A model generated the notes under the pieces. That model was not told where the DNA came from, did no database searches, and worked only from the letters and a program-made list of their open reading frames with translations. From the NCBI RefSeq assembly GCF_024713975.1, contig NC_091094.1, positions 15,719,001-15,783,000 of the forward strand: a DNA stretch of 64,000 bases. Direction: 5' to 3'. The DNA is from Paralichthys olivaceus. Lineage: Eukaryota; Chordata; Actinopteri; Pleuronectiformes; Paralichthyidae. Positions within the stretch are counted from its first letter, which is position 1; the number at the start of each line of letters is the position of its first letter. The position numbers and the translations under genes are program-made. Positions 27,801 to 40,300 of the stretch are shown here, one piece after another.

Positions 27801-30800
27801 AATCTCAGCTCCCCAGAAGTAAAGCCAAAATGTCTTGATCGTCACCTGGTGGCTGTCTGTAGTATAGGCCATAAATCCCACCTCCTCCGTGTTAGTGTAT
27901 GGACCAAACTAAAATGTAAAAATACACGTTAAATAAATCTTTTTCAAAGGTGGTTTCAGCCATTTTAGGTAGTTGTTATCACACTGATGTTTGTCCAAGT
28001 GTTCATTTTTCCAGTTAGTTTGGTTTTAATTAGTAATTATGTGCTATAAAAATGCAATGAAACATCATGATTGACAGCTGACACCGACTCGTGATTGGTT
28101 GAACGGGTGTGAGGATGGGGCCTCAATACTGGCTTCATCTTCTGATTGCTACAGCACAGACTCTGTCTCCAAATGTGCAAGATGGCAGCTTTTGTATTCA
28201 GGATACTTTGGCTTCATTTCTGCATCGTGGGAGGAAGTGGAGACGGGTCATCCATCTTTATATCCAGTCTGTCCAAACAGAAGTTTTGTCATGGGCTGCT
28301 AAAATGAATCCTCCTGACTAAAGTGATCTGACACCACATGTAGTGCACCTGGCATTAAAACAGAATTTGTCCATTACCCACGTTCATGTCTAAATAAATA
28401 CCTAAAAACTATTGACTTTCTCATGATCCTCATGTTTACTTATTGATAATAAGCAAATGTTAGCATGCAACATATAAAAGCCTTAAAAACAATTTTACTT
28501 TGCTTGCTCAAAACCTATTTATAACCTCCACCAAGGGGGGTTATGGTTTTAGCCCCTGTCCATTTGTTTGGCTTGATCTGGACCAAGCTGCAGACTTTGT
28601 GAGAGAGGGCTTTTTTGTTTAGTTTTTTAAACATTTTCACCAATGTCCCAGGGGGTAATTCATGGATCTTAATGATAAAAGGTATATTAAAGGCACTGAT
28701 ATCTAGGAGTGTGTGAAATCTGTTTTGGGTTTGATTCAATGTAAGGGGCTGTTGGGCCTTGGCAGAGCTCTATTGAGTGTCATTTTCTTCAGCAAATGTT
28801 CTGTGTGTGCTCTCACATTGTAACAGCCTCCTACACTAAATAAGTACATAAAACATCATCCTTTAAATCCTCTCGCTAAAAAAAGAATGGTAGAATGACT
28901 CCTCACATTTAATTCAGAAGAAATATTTATATCTATAGCTTCTGGCTATGCTCATGCTCAAGTCTGCTAATAACCCAATTTTAAAGGGCACGCTAATAAA
29001 ATTGGCCACATTACTGTTTTAAATTTAAGGAAAATCATTTTTTGTCTTTAGAGTCCATTTAAAACGAAACGTTAATTCAAAATGAAGAAGATTTAAATCT
29101 GCTCTCGTGTCCTGGTGATAAATCCACCTGTGGTCTTTGCAGGTGACAATCATCGATACAGGAGTAAGGGGGATGATCGCTGTGGGTTTGGTCCCTCAGC
29201 TCTACAAGCTGGACCATCAGCCGGGCTGGCTCCCACATTCTGTGGCTTTTCATGCTGATGATGGCAAGTATGTGTCACTGATAAATGTATTTATACCCAC
29301 ACTGTACTTACACACGTTCTTAAGGATACAATACATGGCCATGCAGCAGAAAACTCTAAATCTGTCTCAATATGTTTTACATTTTGTGAATGTTTCACAC
29401 ATCCCCTATAGAAAAGCTACTGTGTACAGTGTAGTAGTGGCACAGACTGAGGAACTGCGAGCAGAGCACTTTTGTGTTTTCATGAAGAGCTCAGTCAAAC
29501 AAACTAGGGAACGTCATGACAGGACACACTTTTATGTTTTATGCTCAGTTCTCGGAAACCATTTACTACTTCTAGAAAAAGAATTTTCAGTCACTGTGAT
29601 AGAATAAAACTTGATCTGATGTTTTAGGAACTTGCTCATACACTCTTAACACTTCCCATAAAAAGTCTCACACTGCTGGGAACTCAAAGAAACCAACATC
29701 GCACAAGCACTGTGGTGTCTAACATAAAGTTTGGACTCATTATTTTTTATGCCTTCATTAGAGACAGTTAAGAGACGACAGGAAATGAATGACATGTAGC
29801 ATTTGGCGTGATTCGAACTGTGGATGTTTCGGTTAATGGTGCAGCACCTTTAACGCCCAGGTCACCCCTGTAATTTAGATTTTTATTTAAACATCTGGGA
29901 TTTATCAGTGTGATAAATGTGACTCAGAGTTCAACTAAAGAATGATGCAATCAGTACAAGCGCCAGGTAGTGCAAACATGCAGGAACGCTTCAAAGGCAC
30001 TTTGGGGACCCCAGGCAAAAGGGAACTAGGGGGCACTATGCTGAACCCCCCCATTCTCCTCAACCAAACCTCTAAATAAACAAAGCTTTTGGCAGAAAGT
30101 TAGTGGCACTGGGCATCATTAAGGGGTTTCCGACCATGGTGTCAGCCAATCATAGAATCTAAGGGGCTTCTCACAAATTTGTGGTTGCTGTGGATTAACG
30201 TAATCAATTGTTCATAGGGGCCCCCCTTTCAGCTTAGGGCCGTGGGCAATTGTCTGCTTTTCCTCTTTTACCTCTGTTCCAACACATTACATTACATTTA
30301 GCTGACACTTATCCAAAGCGACTTACGATAAGTGCATCAGTCATGAGTAAGTACAATTTGCTTCAAAAAAGCCAAACTACAAAGTGCTACAAAATGGTGG
30401 GGGCTACCACAGAGCTGTCAATATTAATAGTCAGGTCATGGGTGGGAGCGACTTGCCCTGGAAGGAAAAGTAGTTCGGTCTTGTCAAGGTGGTGTGTAGA
30501 CATGAGAGATGTCAGTCATACAGGCAGAGATTTGTGCTGCTATCTGTGTTTCAGATTGAGGAAAAGAGAGGATTAGTTTGGTATCATCTGCGTAGCTGTG
30601 GTACCCAACTAGCTACCCACCTAACACCACTTCAGACATTAAAAGCATAATTTCTTTGTTTTGTAACATTTACTGGGAGAAAGATGACACAAGTGAGCTG
30701 ACGATTATTTAGTATTTTTGCTGAATGGTCATCGTCTGAAGTTTTCTTGTAAACATCTGCAATATCTGAAAACGATGAGCCACGTTAAGCAGCAGTTCAT

Positions 30801-33800
30801 CCTCTTCATCATGTCTCTCCACAGGCTGTATAATGGCAACACTGTGGGGCAGCAGTTTGGTCCAAAGGGCTGCAGAGGTGACAGAATCGGCTGTGGAATA
30901 TCCCTGGAATCAGATGATGGACAACTGACTGTGTTTTTTACCAAGAATGGTAAAGAAGTATGTACTCCATTATTCTTGCATTACTTTACTTTTCACTGAA
31001 TGTCTTCAATGAGTACAAGTTTAAAAGTGAATGCCTTTTTTTCCCATTTTTCAATGTGTGCTCATGCAGGTCGGCAGTGTCGAAATCCCAGCATCGCCTG
31101 AAGCTCTTTACCCCGCTGTAGGAATGCACTCTTTGGGGGAGGAGGTGCTGCTGGACCTGAATGCTGAGTGGGGGATGGAGGAGGATGATGGACAGATGAT
31201 TGTGGACAGTCATGAAGAGGACTGGGGCCGTCTCCATGATGTCAAGGTGACCGGCACGGTAAGTCCTATCAATTTTACAGCGAATAAAGATAATATAAAA
31301 TCTGAAAGGTCATCTCCCACATAAAGCCTCATGCTGTGTAATGGTGTCAGCGGGAGGATGAACTAGAGAAAAACTGTGCACAAAAGTTTAATTAAGGTCA
31401 GCGGCTCACTGATTGGTTTGGCTCCTTTTGTCCTGCCCAGTGGTGGGTTGAGTAAACAGAAACAGCACTCAAGTAAAAGTGTTGTTACTTCATAATTATT
31501 ATACTTGAGGGAGAGTAAAAAGAATCTCATTAAAAACACTCAAGTAGAGAGTAACTTCATCAGAATGTATTGCGTTTAAACAGGTTATTGGGCGGTAAGA
31601 ACATTGTAAACAACACATTCATTTTCATTAATAAAGACATTCAATACCAGGTAAATGCTAAAATACATATGGTTAAGTACTGTTTGCTTTCAGACATCAA
31701 GAAAAGAAAACAAGCAACACTCTTATTATGATTTTCAACTAAGTCTTGAAACAGCAACTCAGATATACTGTAAGTATTAGCTGCTGAGATAGAAAGACAT
31801 ATATAGAGGTGTTTACTCCTCCCTGAGACAGCAGGACTGCAGTGTTTGTGTGTGACTCAGACACCGATACGCACAAAACCTGAACTGAAAGACGATGGGA
31901 GGAGAACGCAGCTGAATCGCCTTCAGGCAGGAGCAAATTACCTGCCACCCTCACATTTATTTATCCTTTATTTTTACAAATCTGGACCAGTTTTCACCAC
32001 AAACCACAGTCTGAACTCCCTGTAAGTCATCACTTAACACATGTGCGTGTCCTAATATGACATAAAAGCTGACACTTTTGTTATTGTACATCTTGGTCTC
32101 ACGGTTTCTTTTTCTACTTGAGAGCAGGCCCAGATCTAGAATGCTCAGATTAGTGGGGCAATTAGAAAACAGTGGACTTAGTGTTGAGTGTTTTTTTCTA
32201 GATTTAAAGAACACATCACAATAGGAAATTCAACCAAGCTGTGGTATGATAATGATAATTATTATTTAAATTAGAGAGATGACTATGGCTATAAGAACAG
32301 ATCCTAATGTAGAGTTCCCAAAGAGTTCAAACATGAAATATGAAAATGCCCATGTGTGAAATTGTTCAGTCAGAATTTTGACTAGTGTGGCCCTGTTGCT
32401 GCTCAAACTTCTGATCGACTTGCTTCTCTTTTCAAATCTTAACCTACTTCTACAAATTATTTTGAATAATTTTGAGTACACTTCTATTTACAGTAATGTA
32501 ATGTTCAAGAATTGACATAGTAGTACATTAAACATCAATTAGCTGCGTATGACAACTTTAAGTGAAGCACTATCCAACCAGGTACGTTAAGAATTAGATG
32601 CTGGACAGAACAGCTTCGTCCCCTAAAGAAAAATAAATCTTTTTTCCCATTAATGTATTTATTTTGAGATGGTCATGTTCATCTTCTGGGGAAGTTTTGG
32701 AAAGGATTAATATTTGTTGGTGTTATTTCCAGTGCTGGAGGTCATAAACAGTTATGTTGCTGCTGTTGTCGTAGCTTTGGTTGTAGAAGCCAAACAGTAT
32801 GATCTAGAAAGCACGAGTCCCAGTCTCTGACCTCTTTTTCCAACTGATCATCTCACATCCCTTTTAGGGTTAGGTCTGAATAAAATACGCGTCTCATCTT
32901 GTTGAATTCTTGTTTGTCCCAACCTGAGAAGGAGGCAGCAGCAGCCATGTCAGTGCAGGAACTGAGCGGATTTTGAGTCATAATGAGAATTTGAACACAC
33001 TCCACTTGTGGTTTTACACAGCCCAGCTGACACACAGAAACAAACAGTTGTGGTAGTGCTTCATTTAGCCTGTACAAGTTAATAAAGACAAGATTTATTA
33101 GGGTTATTTAAAATAGCACAGATTTGAATGAATATCGATTCAATAAAGCAAAATTAATGACTCAGTAACCACAGTACACTTTTAAAGCTTCAAAGAAAGT
33201 AGTGCATTATGCATTATGGAGGTTAGTGGAACAGAAGCTACTTTGGAAATGGGGCAGGACCTCAGGTTTCTATATGGGACAGGAAAGCTGCTTTAAGCCA
33301 GGCTGTGTAACTTTTCTGAACATCAGCCACGGTTGCCACAGTGACAGTTAAAGGGTTTCTGTTAAACACTAAAACAGTCACACCAGTAGAGAAGACTCAC
33401 AAAGTCAACTAACAGACTCAGTAATGTTAGTCACATAGCAATATTTTCCTAAAGTTGCCTAACATATTCTAACATTAGCAACCAAAACTATTGATCATAT
33501 CAGACTATTTGTTGTCAAACTTATTAAATAGTGCAGCTTAATTACAAAAAATGACCATTTAAGTCAGTGCACACCAAAGACTATATATAAAGATGGACGA
33601 CATAAAAATTAAAACTTGGACAAACATCAGTGTGAAAAAACTACCCCGAACTACAGAAACCATCATGGAGGGGGCGGGTTTATGACCTACACTGCGACCA
33701 GCCACCAGGGGGTGATCCAGATGATTTGACATCCCTTTTGGGGACTTTTCATATTATCCATATTTATATACAGTCTGGTGCAAAAACCTACTCAACTTAA

Positions 33801-33897
33801 ACAAAAAATTGCTTTGACTTAACAATTTACAGCTGAACACTGTTTTTAAATTATGTCCTCCTCATATAAATCCTATAAACTGTGTGTGTGTGTGCGT

Positions 33898-33929
<32 letters not shown>

Positions 33930-36900
33930 TTCTCAGCTGCTGGAGTACGTTGGGAAGGGGAAGAGCATTGTGGACGTGGGGTTGGCTCAGGCTCATCGGC
34001 CTCTAAACACACGCTTCCACTACTATGAACTGGAGATCACGGATGCTGGAGAGAAGTGTTACATCGCCCTGGGTCTGGCACGCAGGGTAAGAGTCTCCTT
34101 GTTTTATACATCACCGTAATGATCCCATCGCCATCGACAGACCTTGGGTTACTCGCAGTGTGAACTCTATGTTTATCTGCCAGCAAAGAAAACTGTGTTT
34201 CCCTGCTGTCGCACCTCGTCATCCCACGTTCTCATACGCACTGCTGCGCTCACTGTTTCCAGTCTGAGTGATGGATGACTGAAAGAGGAAAAGCTATCAA
34301 CAGAATAAATATTGTCTCATTTTACCCCCACATCTGGGTTTCCATAGAGAGCAGGTTTCAATTGCATACTAACCTACCATGTTAACTACGATACTGTGAA
34401 CCTTTTTCTGTTTGTCTCCATTGTTTGCTATCAAAGCTTTATTTTGCTCCATGTGTCCACACAAGAAGGAGGAAACAGAAAAGATTTAAAGTTTGCAGCG
34501 TTTCCTCAGGCTAAGCAATTAATGGTTGATAACCCGATTCATTTGGCTCCGTTACGTTGTATTTAATCAGAAATGATGACAGCTAGTGATGATCCATATT
34601 TTGGAAATAAGGTGGGTCTGAAAGACAACTTGTTGAATGTTTATACATCAGAGATACCTCTGGCCTCGAATGAAATCATCATGAACTCATGCACATCCTG
34701 TTTAATATAAATAAAGCAGCTTAATAATTGCTGCAGACACAGTCATCATGTCATTTAAATGACAGATATGAAAGGACGTTTGGTTCAGCGTGTTGTTTTT
34801 TGCTGTGATGTTCAGCGCTCGCTCTGTTCTGTTATTGGAAGCTAATTGATCAAGCGTCACTCTAATCACACTGCTGTTTTGCCAGCTGTGATGGTCCCTC
34901 TCTGATTGGGGGAGGCGGTGGAGCTCTCACCATCAACGTCGAGCTCAGCCATCAGTTACTGTGCGTTGCACCCCCAGCTCAGACCTGCGTGAAGAATAGA
35001 CCTCTTTTCATTTCACTGTTGTTTTCCCAGAATTGTTTTCTCAACTTGTCTGAGGTTTTGTTCCACCTCCCATCATTTCCCGCAAGAGACATCAGTAGTG
35101 TTTCAAATCAATCTCGCTCTCTTTCTCTCAGGGTAACACATTCCTTATAGTTATTCTTTAGTTGCTTAAATTGAATAAAGGAGTAATTGTTTATGGTGAA
35201 TTCCTTTGGTCACTTCTGATTCTCCCTGTTTTTCACGCCCCAGTCATTACAAACACCTTATTGCTTTAATTCTGTGTTGTTCCTCCAGTCAAACCTTGTC
35301 ATCCTTTCCCTTACAAAACCTCATTTTTTGGGGCCATCTTCACTTTAGACCTCTGGGAATCAGATCTGTGTTCTTGTGTGAAATCCAGACGGTAGCTGTT
35401 GTTCAGAGGGGATTGAGCTGATCGTTATCACACTGAAAGTGGAAGATGTTGGTTTGCTTTTAGTCTGACAAACTCAAATCCATGTACAAATCTTAATATA
35501 TAATGTTCTACAGGAAAAAGGAAATACTAATAAATCAGAAGAAAATCAGGATGTGTTTTTTATATTTGAATCATTGTCTTTGCTAACAGCCCTCACCATA
35601 GTACGTACCCTATTAACTACAATGATGCATAGTTTTCTTTTACCGACGCCAGACCTCGTGGAATCTAGGCCATTAGCAGGCGGCACACAGGCAACAGGCA
35701 ACAGTGCACTGTGCGGCCAAAACATAAAGACAGTGGACTGTGGATTGATAGAGAGGAGACAAAGGTTTACTGTCTTGCACAAGTCATGGCTCATTTATTT
35801 GTGTTAACAAAAATGTCCCTCACACGATCTCTGCGTTTTGCACTCACTACTTCACTTAAATACACAACCACAAACATAAAACTACATAAAGTCACATAAG
35901 ACATTCTCTTATAACAGTGAATGTGAAACATGTGTAAACATGGCATTTCTGTCACTATTGTCTTAACAATACTAGGAACACATTTCTTTATGTCATAGGT
36001 TACTTAGTTACACACACTTTTGAAACTATGCAACGTCACTTTAACGTACTTGTTAACACTATGATCGGCATGACTGCGCTCGTTAAACTACGTTTCAAAA
36101 AAACTACTTGTTACATTTCTCTACTACCTTAAACAGTACACAACTTAAAGTACATTTACATCAGCTTTACAACCATCATTGTCAGTGTTCAAGTCATTTT
36201 AAAAAGTCCACTTACCATACCATGACAAAGGTTCCATCTCGTAGTAGTTTGAAGCATTAATTGGAAGATCAACATGATACTTTGATGTACTACAGTGTAT
36301 ACTTGTGACTACTATGTACTTGCATCCTAACATTCTGTGTGGATTTACAGGACTACCCTAAGAACAGACATCCAGGTTGGAGCAGAGGGTCAATAGCGTA
36401 TCATGCAGGTGAGTTCTAGATTATCCTGTTGTGAGCGATTTGTTTTATCTCATTTCATTTGTATACAGTATCATATCTTACATCTTGCAGTGTGCACATT
36501 GACTATGCTACAAATGATCACATTGGTAACGGCACCAAATCATCGCTAACATTTCTGCAGAAAGGAGACTATAGATTATAGCCTTGATTATGTAGATATT
36601 TAAAAGGTTGTATTTGATTTCTTTCATCAGCAGGAATCAGCAAGATGAAAAAGATTCATGTAAACATTGGCAATCATTTTTAAAATGTGCATCTTAATTG
36701 TATCAGAGTCTCATGAATGAAACATGATGCAGTACTCAGCCTCCCTGCTGTCCTTCACAGATGATGGAAAGTTGTTCCAGGGCAGCGGGGTTGGGGATGC
36801 GTTTGGACCACGCTGTTTTGAAGGGGATATTATGGGCTGTGGGATCATGTTTCCACGTGACTTCAACCCTGGTTTGGGAGGTGAACATCTTCATGTTGTT

Positions 36901-37338
36901 TCTACATTCTACAAGCACTGTGCCTCACCTGTGCTGCAGCCTCTAACTGTCTCGCTGTCTTTCTGTGTCTGTGTTCTTTCAGATGACGTAGAGGACTGGG
37001 ACTTCGACGTGTTTCCCAAACCCTGCGAGGTGCAGAATGACTTGTATGCAAACAATGAAGATGAGGAGGAGGACGAGGGAGAGGATTTGGAGGGGAGGAA
37101 GGTCACAGTGAGTTTCTGTCAGAGTCTCGGAATATGAAAACAGGGACTTTTAAAGATTGGCTGCAAACATTTATATGATGTCTCCTGTCATCTGTTTGAA
37201 CAGGTGTTCTTCACCAGAAATGGAAAGGTAGTAGGTCGGAGAGAGGTGGCCTTGCCGGTTGGAGGCTTCTACCCAACAATTGGCATGATGAGCACTGGGG
37301 AGAAGGTCAGAGTGGACCTGCACCCCCTCAGTGGCTGA
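24858..37338 (+). CDS. spryd3: SPRY domain-containing protein 3
   Basis: SPRY/B30.2 protein of unknown biochemical role, presumed to bind partner proteins. There are ten coding exons: 24858-24985 (the exon starts at 24856), 25142-25217, 29143-29267, 30825-30957, 31070-31258, 33937-34086, 36351-36408, 36761-36880, 36983-37107 and 37204-37338 (TGA). All phases agree and give 412 residues against about 442 in mammals. The N-terminus MDDINLHYRFLNWRRRIREI is strongly conserved. Repeated SPRY hallmarks are seen: GWLPHSVAFHADDGK with GDRIGCGI in the first module, and GKGKSIVDVGLAQA, HPGWSRGS, GDIMGCGIMFPRDF and VFFTRNGK in the second. The protein ends VRVDLHPLSG. An acidic linker (NNEDEEEDEGEDLEG) is shorter than in mammals. 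Exon 6 follows a GT-repeat acceptor. The intron 36881-36982 is open and in frame. The ATG was chosen because conserved sequence begins there. Confidence 0.95.
26151..26209. repeat. 59-bp direct repeat, left copy
   Basis: Starts atgataacagtggtgcaggc and ends gtgaaaaga. It is matched at 27661-27719 with a single mismatch (aggTcatg here, aggCcatg there). The flanks do not match. Confidence 0.9.
27661..27719. repeat. 59-bp direct repeat, right copy
   Basis: Second copy, 1,510 bases downstream of the first in the same orientation. Confidence 0.9.
27805..28275 (+). mobile_element. MITE family B, copy 2 (longest)
   Basis: Longest copy of the family. It contains cgtcacctggtggctgtctg, catcatgattgacagctgac and gggaggaagtggagacgggt, and ends catctttatatccagtct, which is the inverse of the terminal repeat seen at 15853 and 33579. 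The left terminus is decayed. The short reading frames inside show no domain. Confidence 0.65.
28521..28785 (+). repeat. Dispersed repeat C, copy 2
   Basis: Starts ataacctccaccaagggggg and ends after ctgttgggccttgg with 'attgagtgtcattttc'. It matches the copy at 8425 in block order. Confidence 0.55.
29740..29876 (-). repeat. tRNA-derived SINE fragment (minus strand)
   Basis: On the minus strand it reads gggtgacctgggcgttaaag at the head (A-box-like), then an exact B-box core gttcgaatc, then tgctacatgtcattcatttc. It is closely related in layout to the fragment at 24535. It lies in spryd3 intron 3. Confidence 0.6.
29995..30250. repeat. Possible decayed DNA-transposon-like repeat
   Basis: Begins ctttggggaccccaggcaaa and ends ttcagcttagggccgtgggc plus aattg. 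This pattern recalls a fish dispersed repeat with 'GGGGCCCC' blocks near both ends. It is poorly preserved. Confidence 0.35.
30283..30420 (+). repeat. Dispersed repeat fragment 'cattacatttagctgac'
   Basis: The stretch cattacatttagctgacact followed by tatccaaagcgacttac is a widespread teleost repeat motif. The boundaries are uncertain. Confidence 0.5.
33579..33775 (-). mobile_element. MITE family B, copy 3 (internally deleted)
   Basis: Both termini are present: gactatatataaagatggac at the left and its inverse tccatatttatatacagtc at the right. Only about 197 bp lie between the outer ends, against about 470 in copy 2. The internal 'aaacttggacaaacatcagtgtg' segment is inverted relative to copy 2. 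Confidence 0.75.
33882..33930. repeat. (GT)n microsatellite at a spryd3 splice acceptor
   Basis: Interrupted GT/GC repeat (gtgtgcgtgtgcgtgtgcg, then pure GT) followed by only six bases (ttctcag overlap) before the exon at 33937. Confidence 0.9.
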
Positions 37339-40300
37339 GCCGATGGGGTAAATGAAAACGGTGAAGTGGTGAAATCAGAGCTCAGGTACATTTTGGAGAA
37401 TGGACAATAAATAATACCTCCGCATCTGCAAAGGCTCCAAGATGTTACTTGAAAATTCACTCCAGTGTTGAAGGTCACTGTGGCTCCCTGGTGCTGTAAG
37501 AATTATTTAACATGCTGGCAGAATTGTTTTTGAATCAGGAATTATCCAAAATAATGTATGTTAATATGACATGTGCCTAAAAATCGTTTTATAATGAAAT
37601 TATTTTTTATTGATTGAAATTGTTTCACCAGAGGTTTTAAAGGGTAAAACACTATTTTTGACAATTTAATTCTCTAATAAAATGCCAAAAAACGGTCTCG
37701 CCAGAATATTGAATGTAAAAATTCAAACAGAACAGGCTCCAGTTAACAAATAAAACCCACCTGTCCTCATAAGAGAAGCATTATCAGCAACAATGAACAT
37801 CAACAGATAACTGGCACCACTCTCACACTGCAGCCATACTGTGCTGATTACCAGAGGTCTGATGTAGTTCTTCCTATTGACGGTGTATTACTGACACTCA
37901 GTGGTGAGACAGATCATGTTCTTCCAAAGAAACAGTTGTGCACTGAATGAACAGTGAGTTCACTCTCTGTAAAACTAGCTGCTTGACCGCTGTCCTTCTG
38001 TATGAGTGTGGGTGGACTTATGACTGCATATGTATTAGCAAATGTGCAAGTCACATGTTTTGAGTGCTGTGGGATAATTAAGTTCAAGAACAATTTGTTG
38101 GAACTAAATCCAAATGATCATTATGAACTTTCATTTTTATATTGAAATGTCAGTTTTTCTTTCAAAGTCAATGTTGGTTTGACGATCATGACTGGGTTCC
38201 TTTTGATCGGGGACAACTTTAGTGTTTAATACGTTACAGACAATGGACCGTCATTTGATACATATACAGGTAATATTTGTCATAAACATCTGCACCTAAA
38301 AGATGATACAGCAAAACCAAAACCCTGTCCAAAAATAATATATAGCGAAAGTTCTACATGATTTTTGAATATGAACATTCTTATTGACCCTGAACACAAA
38401 CAAAAAAACAAATAGGGCTGGACAATATAGCCAAACTATAAAAAGAATAACCTAATATCAATAATTACCAAGATAAATGCCCCAATGATATTTCTTGTTG
38501 TAAGACTTGTTTTAAATCTGAGTCAGATCAGTTATTAGACTTCCTCACTAAGCTTGCACAATGCACACACATGATATCGATACATACTGAACCTTTGTTT
38601 GTTGCTGTTTGTTTTGCTTTAGATGAAAATGATCTTGCGATAATTATTGATATTGTTTTATTACCCAGCCCTACAAATAATGCCTAATATTCAATCAATC
38701 AAAGTGATGCTGCTTTTCCTTTATGAGAACTTTTTTTTTTTTTGAGGTTTGGATATTTTTCAAACACCATAGAAAAGACACTTTGTAGATGTGAATGGTA
38801 TTAGATATGTTGTCTGTTGATCATTCGTGTATTTTGGAGGAATTAGATACCAACTGTCACAAAAAGGGAAACTCATCAAGGGCAGGAGTATCAAATCCTG
38901 TCAGGACAAGAGCAACTAGTGACCACACGTGTTATAGTTCAAAACGTCTGAGTAGTTAGAATATTTAATCAAAGGTCTGAATGTTGAAAATGAAGCCTTA
39001 ACTAAGATTTGCTGCTCTTGATATTAGAATATTAAACAATGACCTTGTCTTTTCTAAGATCATGTTGTGATTATGTTGTTTTAGCCGTTTTTTTGTAACA
39101 ACCTGTTATTTACCTGTAAAACTTTTTAAGATTTACATTTTTCCCACAACATTTGTGTCAATGGTAAACAATGGCAAAGTAAAATGAATACAAAATGCTT
39201 TGGTTTTGTGATGCCAAATTTTCCACACAATGCTGCTTTGGCATGAACTCAGACTACACTTGCATCAGGTTTCCCTGCAGATCTCTGTGTGTTGGAAGTT
39301 TTTAGTATTTGTACAAGTATGACAATCGCTGGCGACAGCTGTGACTTTAAATTTTTACTGTGATACTGTTTATTAATGTTTCACATTTGTTTAGATCTGC
39401 AGAAACGGTTATTATTGTGCAAGTCATCAAGACACTAAAGGCACTTTACAGTAGAATACTGATTTGCTGAACTTCAAATGTTTAAAAAAAACAAATGACC
39501 TGTGTGAAAGTGATCGGGTACAGATCCTTTATTAAATTAAACATGTGCAGTGGGATCCAGAGGGGTGATGGAAGTGCCCATGTCTGTAAACTGCAGGTCA
39601 CTGAAAAGGTCTAAAAAACTATTTATTGGATCCAATATTCATTTGAATAAGGTTGATTGAAATGCTGCTGTATTGCAAAAAGGTTCAGTTCTTCCACTTT
39701 TCATCATTTTGCTGATCACACTGTGTGTTAATCATCATCTGGTTCACAGGAGCAAATAATGGTCCTCTGCTGCTGTTGCCTGTCTCCGACATGTTTATGT
39801 ATAATATTTTTTCTTTTTTCAAATTTGGTGAAATTAATCTTCAATCAGGTTTAACATGATCGTGGTATTTTTAGTACCGTCCCATCCTGCCTGTGAATCC
39901 ACTCTATGTTCCTCCTCTATGGTTGTGTATCCTGTTGACTTTCCTCTCATCCATTCTCTCTCTTTACACTTGAAGCAATAAGATTCAAATTATGCCAAAA
40001 ATAATTAAAAGAATATTCACTCACTGCACCTCTGATTCCTTTTCATCCTTTTTCTCTCAGGTTTAATATGGAAAACCTTTTCTGCTGGTGATGACTTTAA
40101 ATGTAAATTGGATGACCTTAGATGTTTTTGAATTTTCTTTTTTTAATTCAGGCAAAATCTTGAGATGACATTATAAATGTTAATACTATTTCCACTTCTG
40201 CACAGGGCTGTGCTTTTAACGATTTAAAACTTCAACAATTGTTAATCTTTGGTGGCTGTTCAGAGAAAGATTCTTGGTGTTAGAAACATTCTGTAGCATG

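Larger units (their letters stand above)
25218..29142. other. Long spryd3 intron with repeats
   Basis: No exon seen. It holds an (AT)n/(CA)n/(TACA)n tract at about 25510-25585, a 59-bp sequence present twice (26151-26209 and 27661-27719), a short GA tract near 27058, MITE B copy 2 and dispersed repeat C copy 2. Confidence 0.6.

Noticed and set aside
29137-29607. Long open frame continuing past spryd3 exon at 29267
   Set aside because: The extension beyond the AA|gtatgt donor is intron. The next exon at 30825 completes the lysine codon and the conserved DDGKLYNG sequence.
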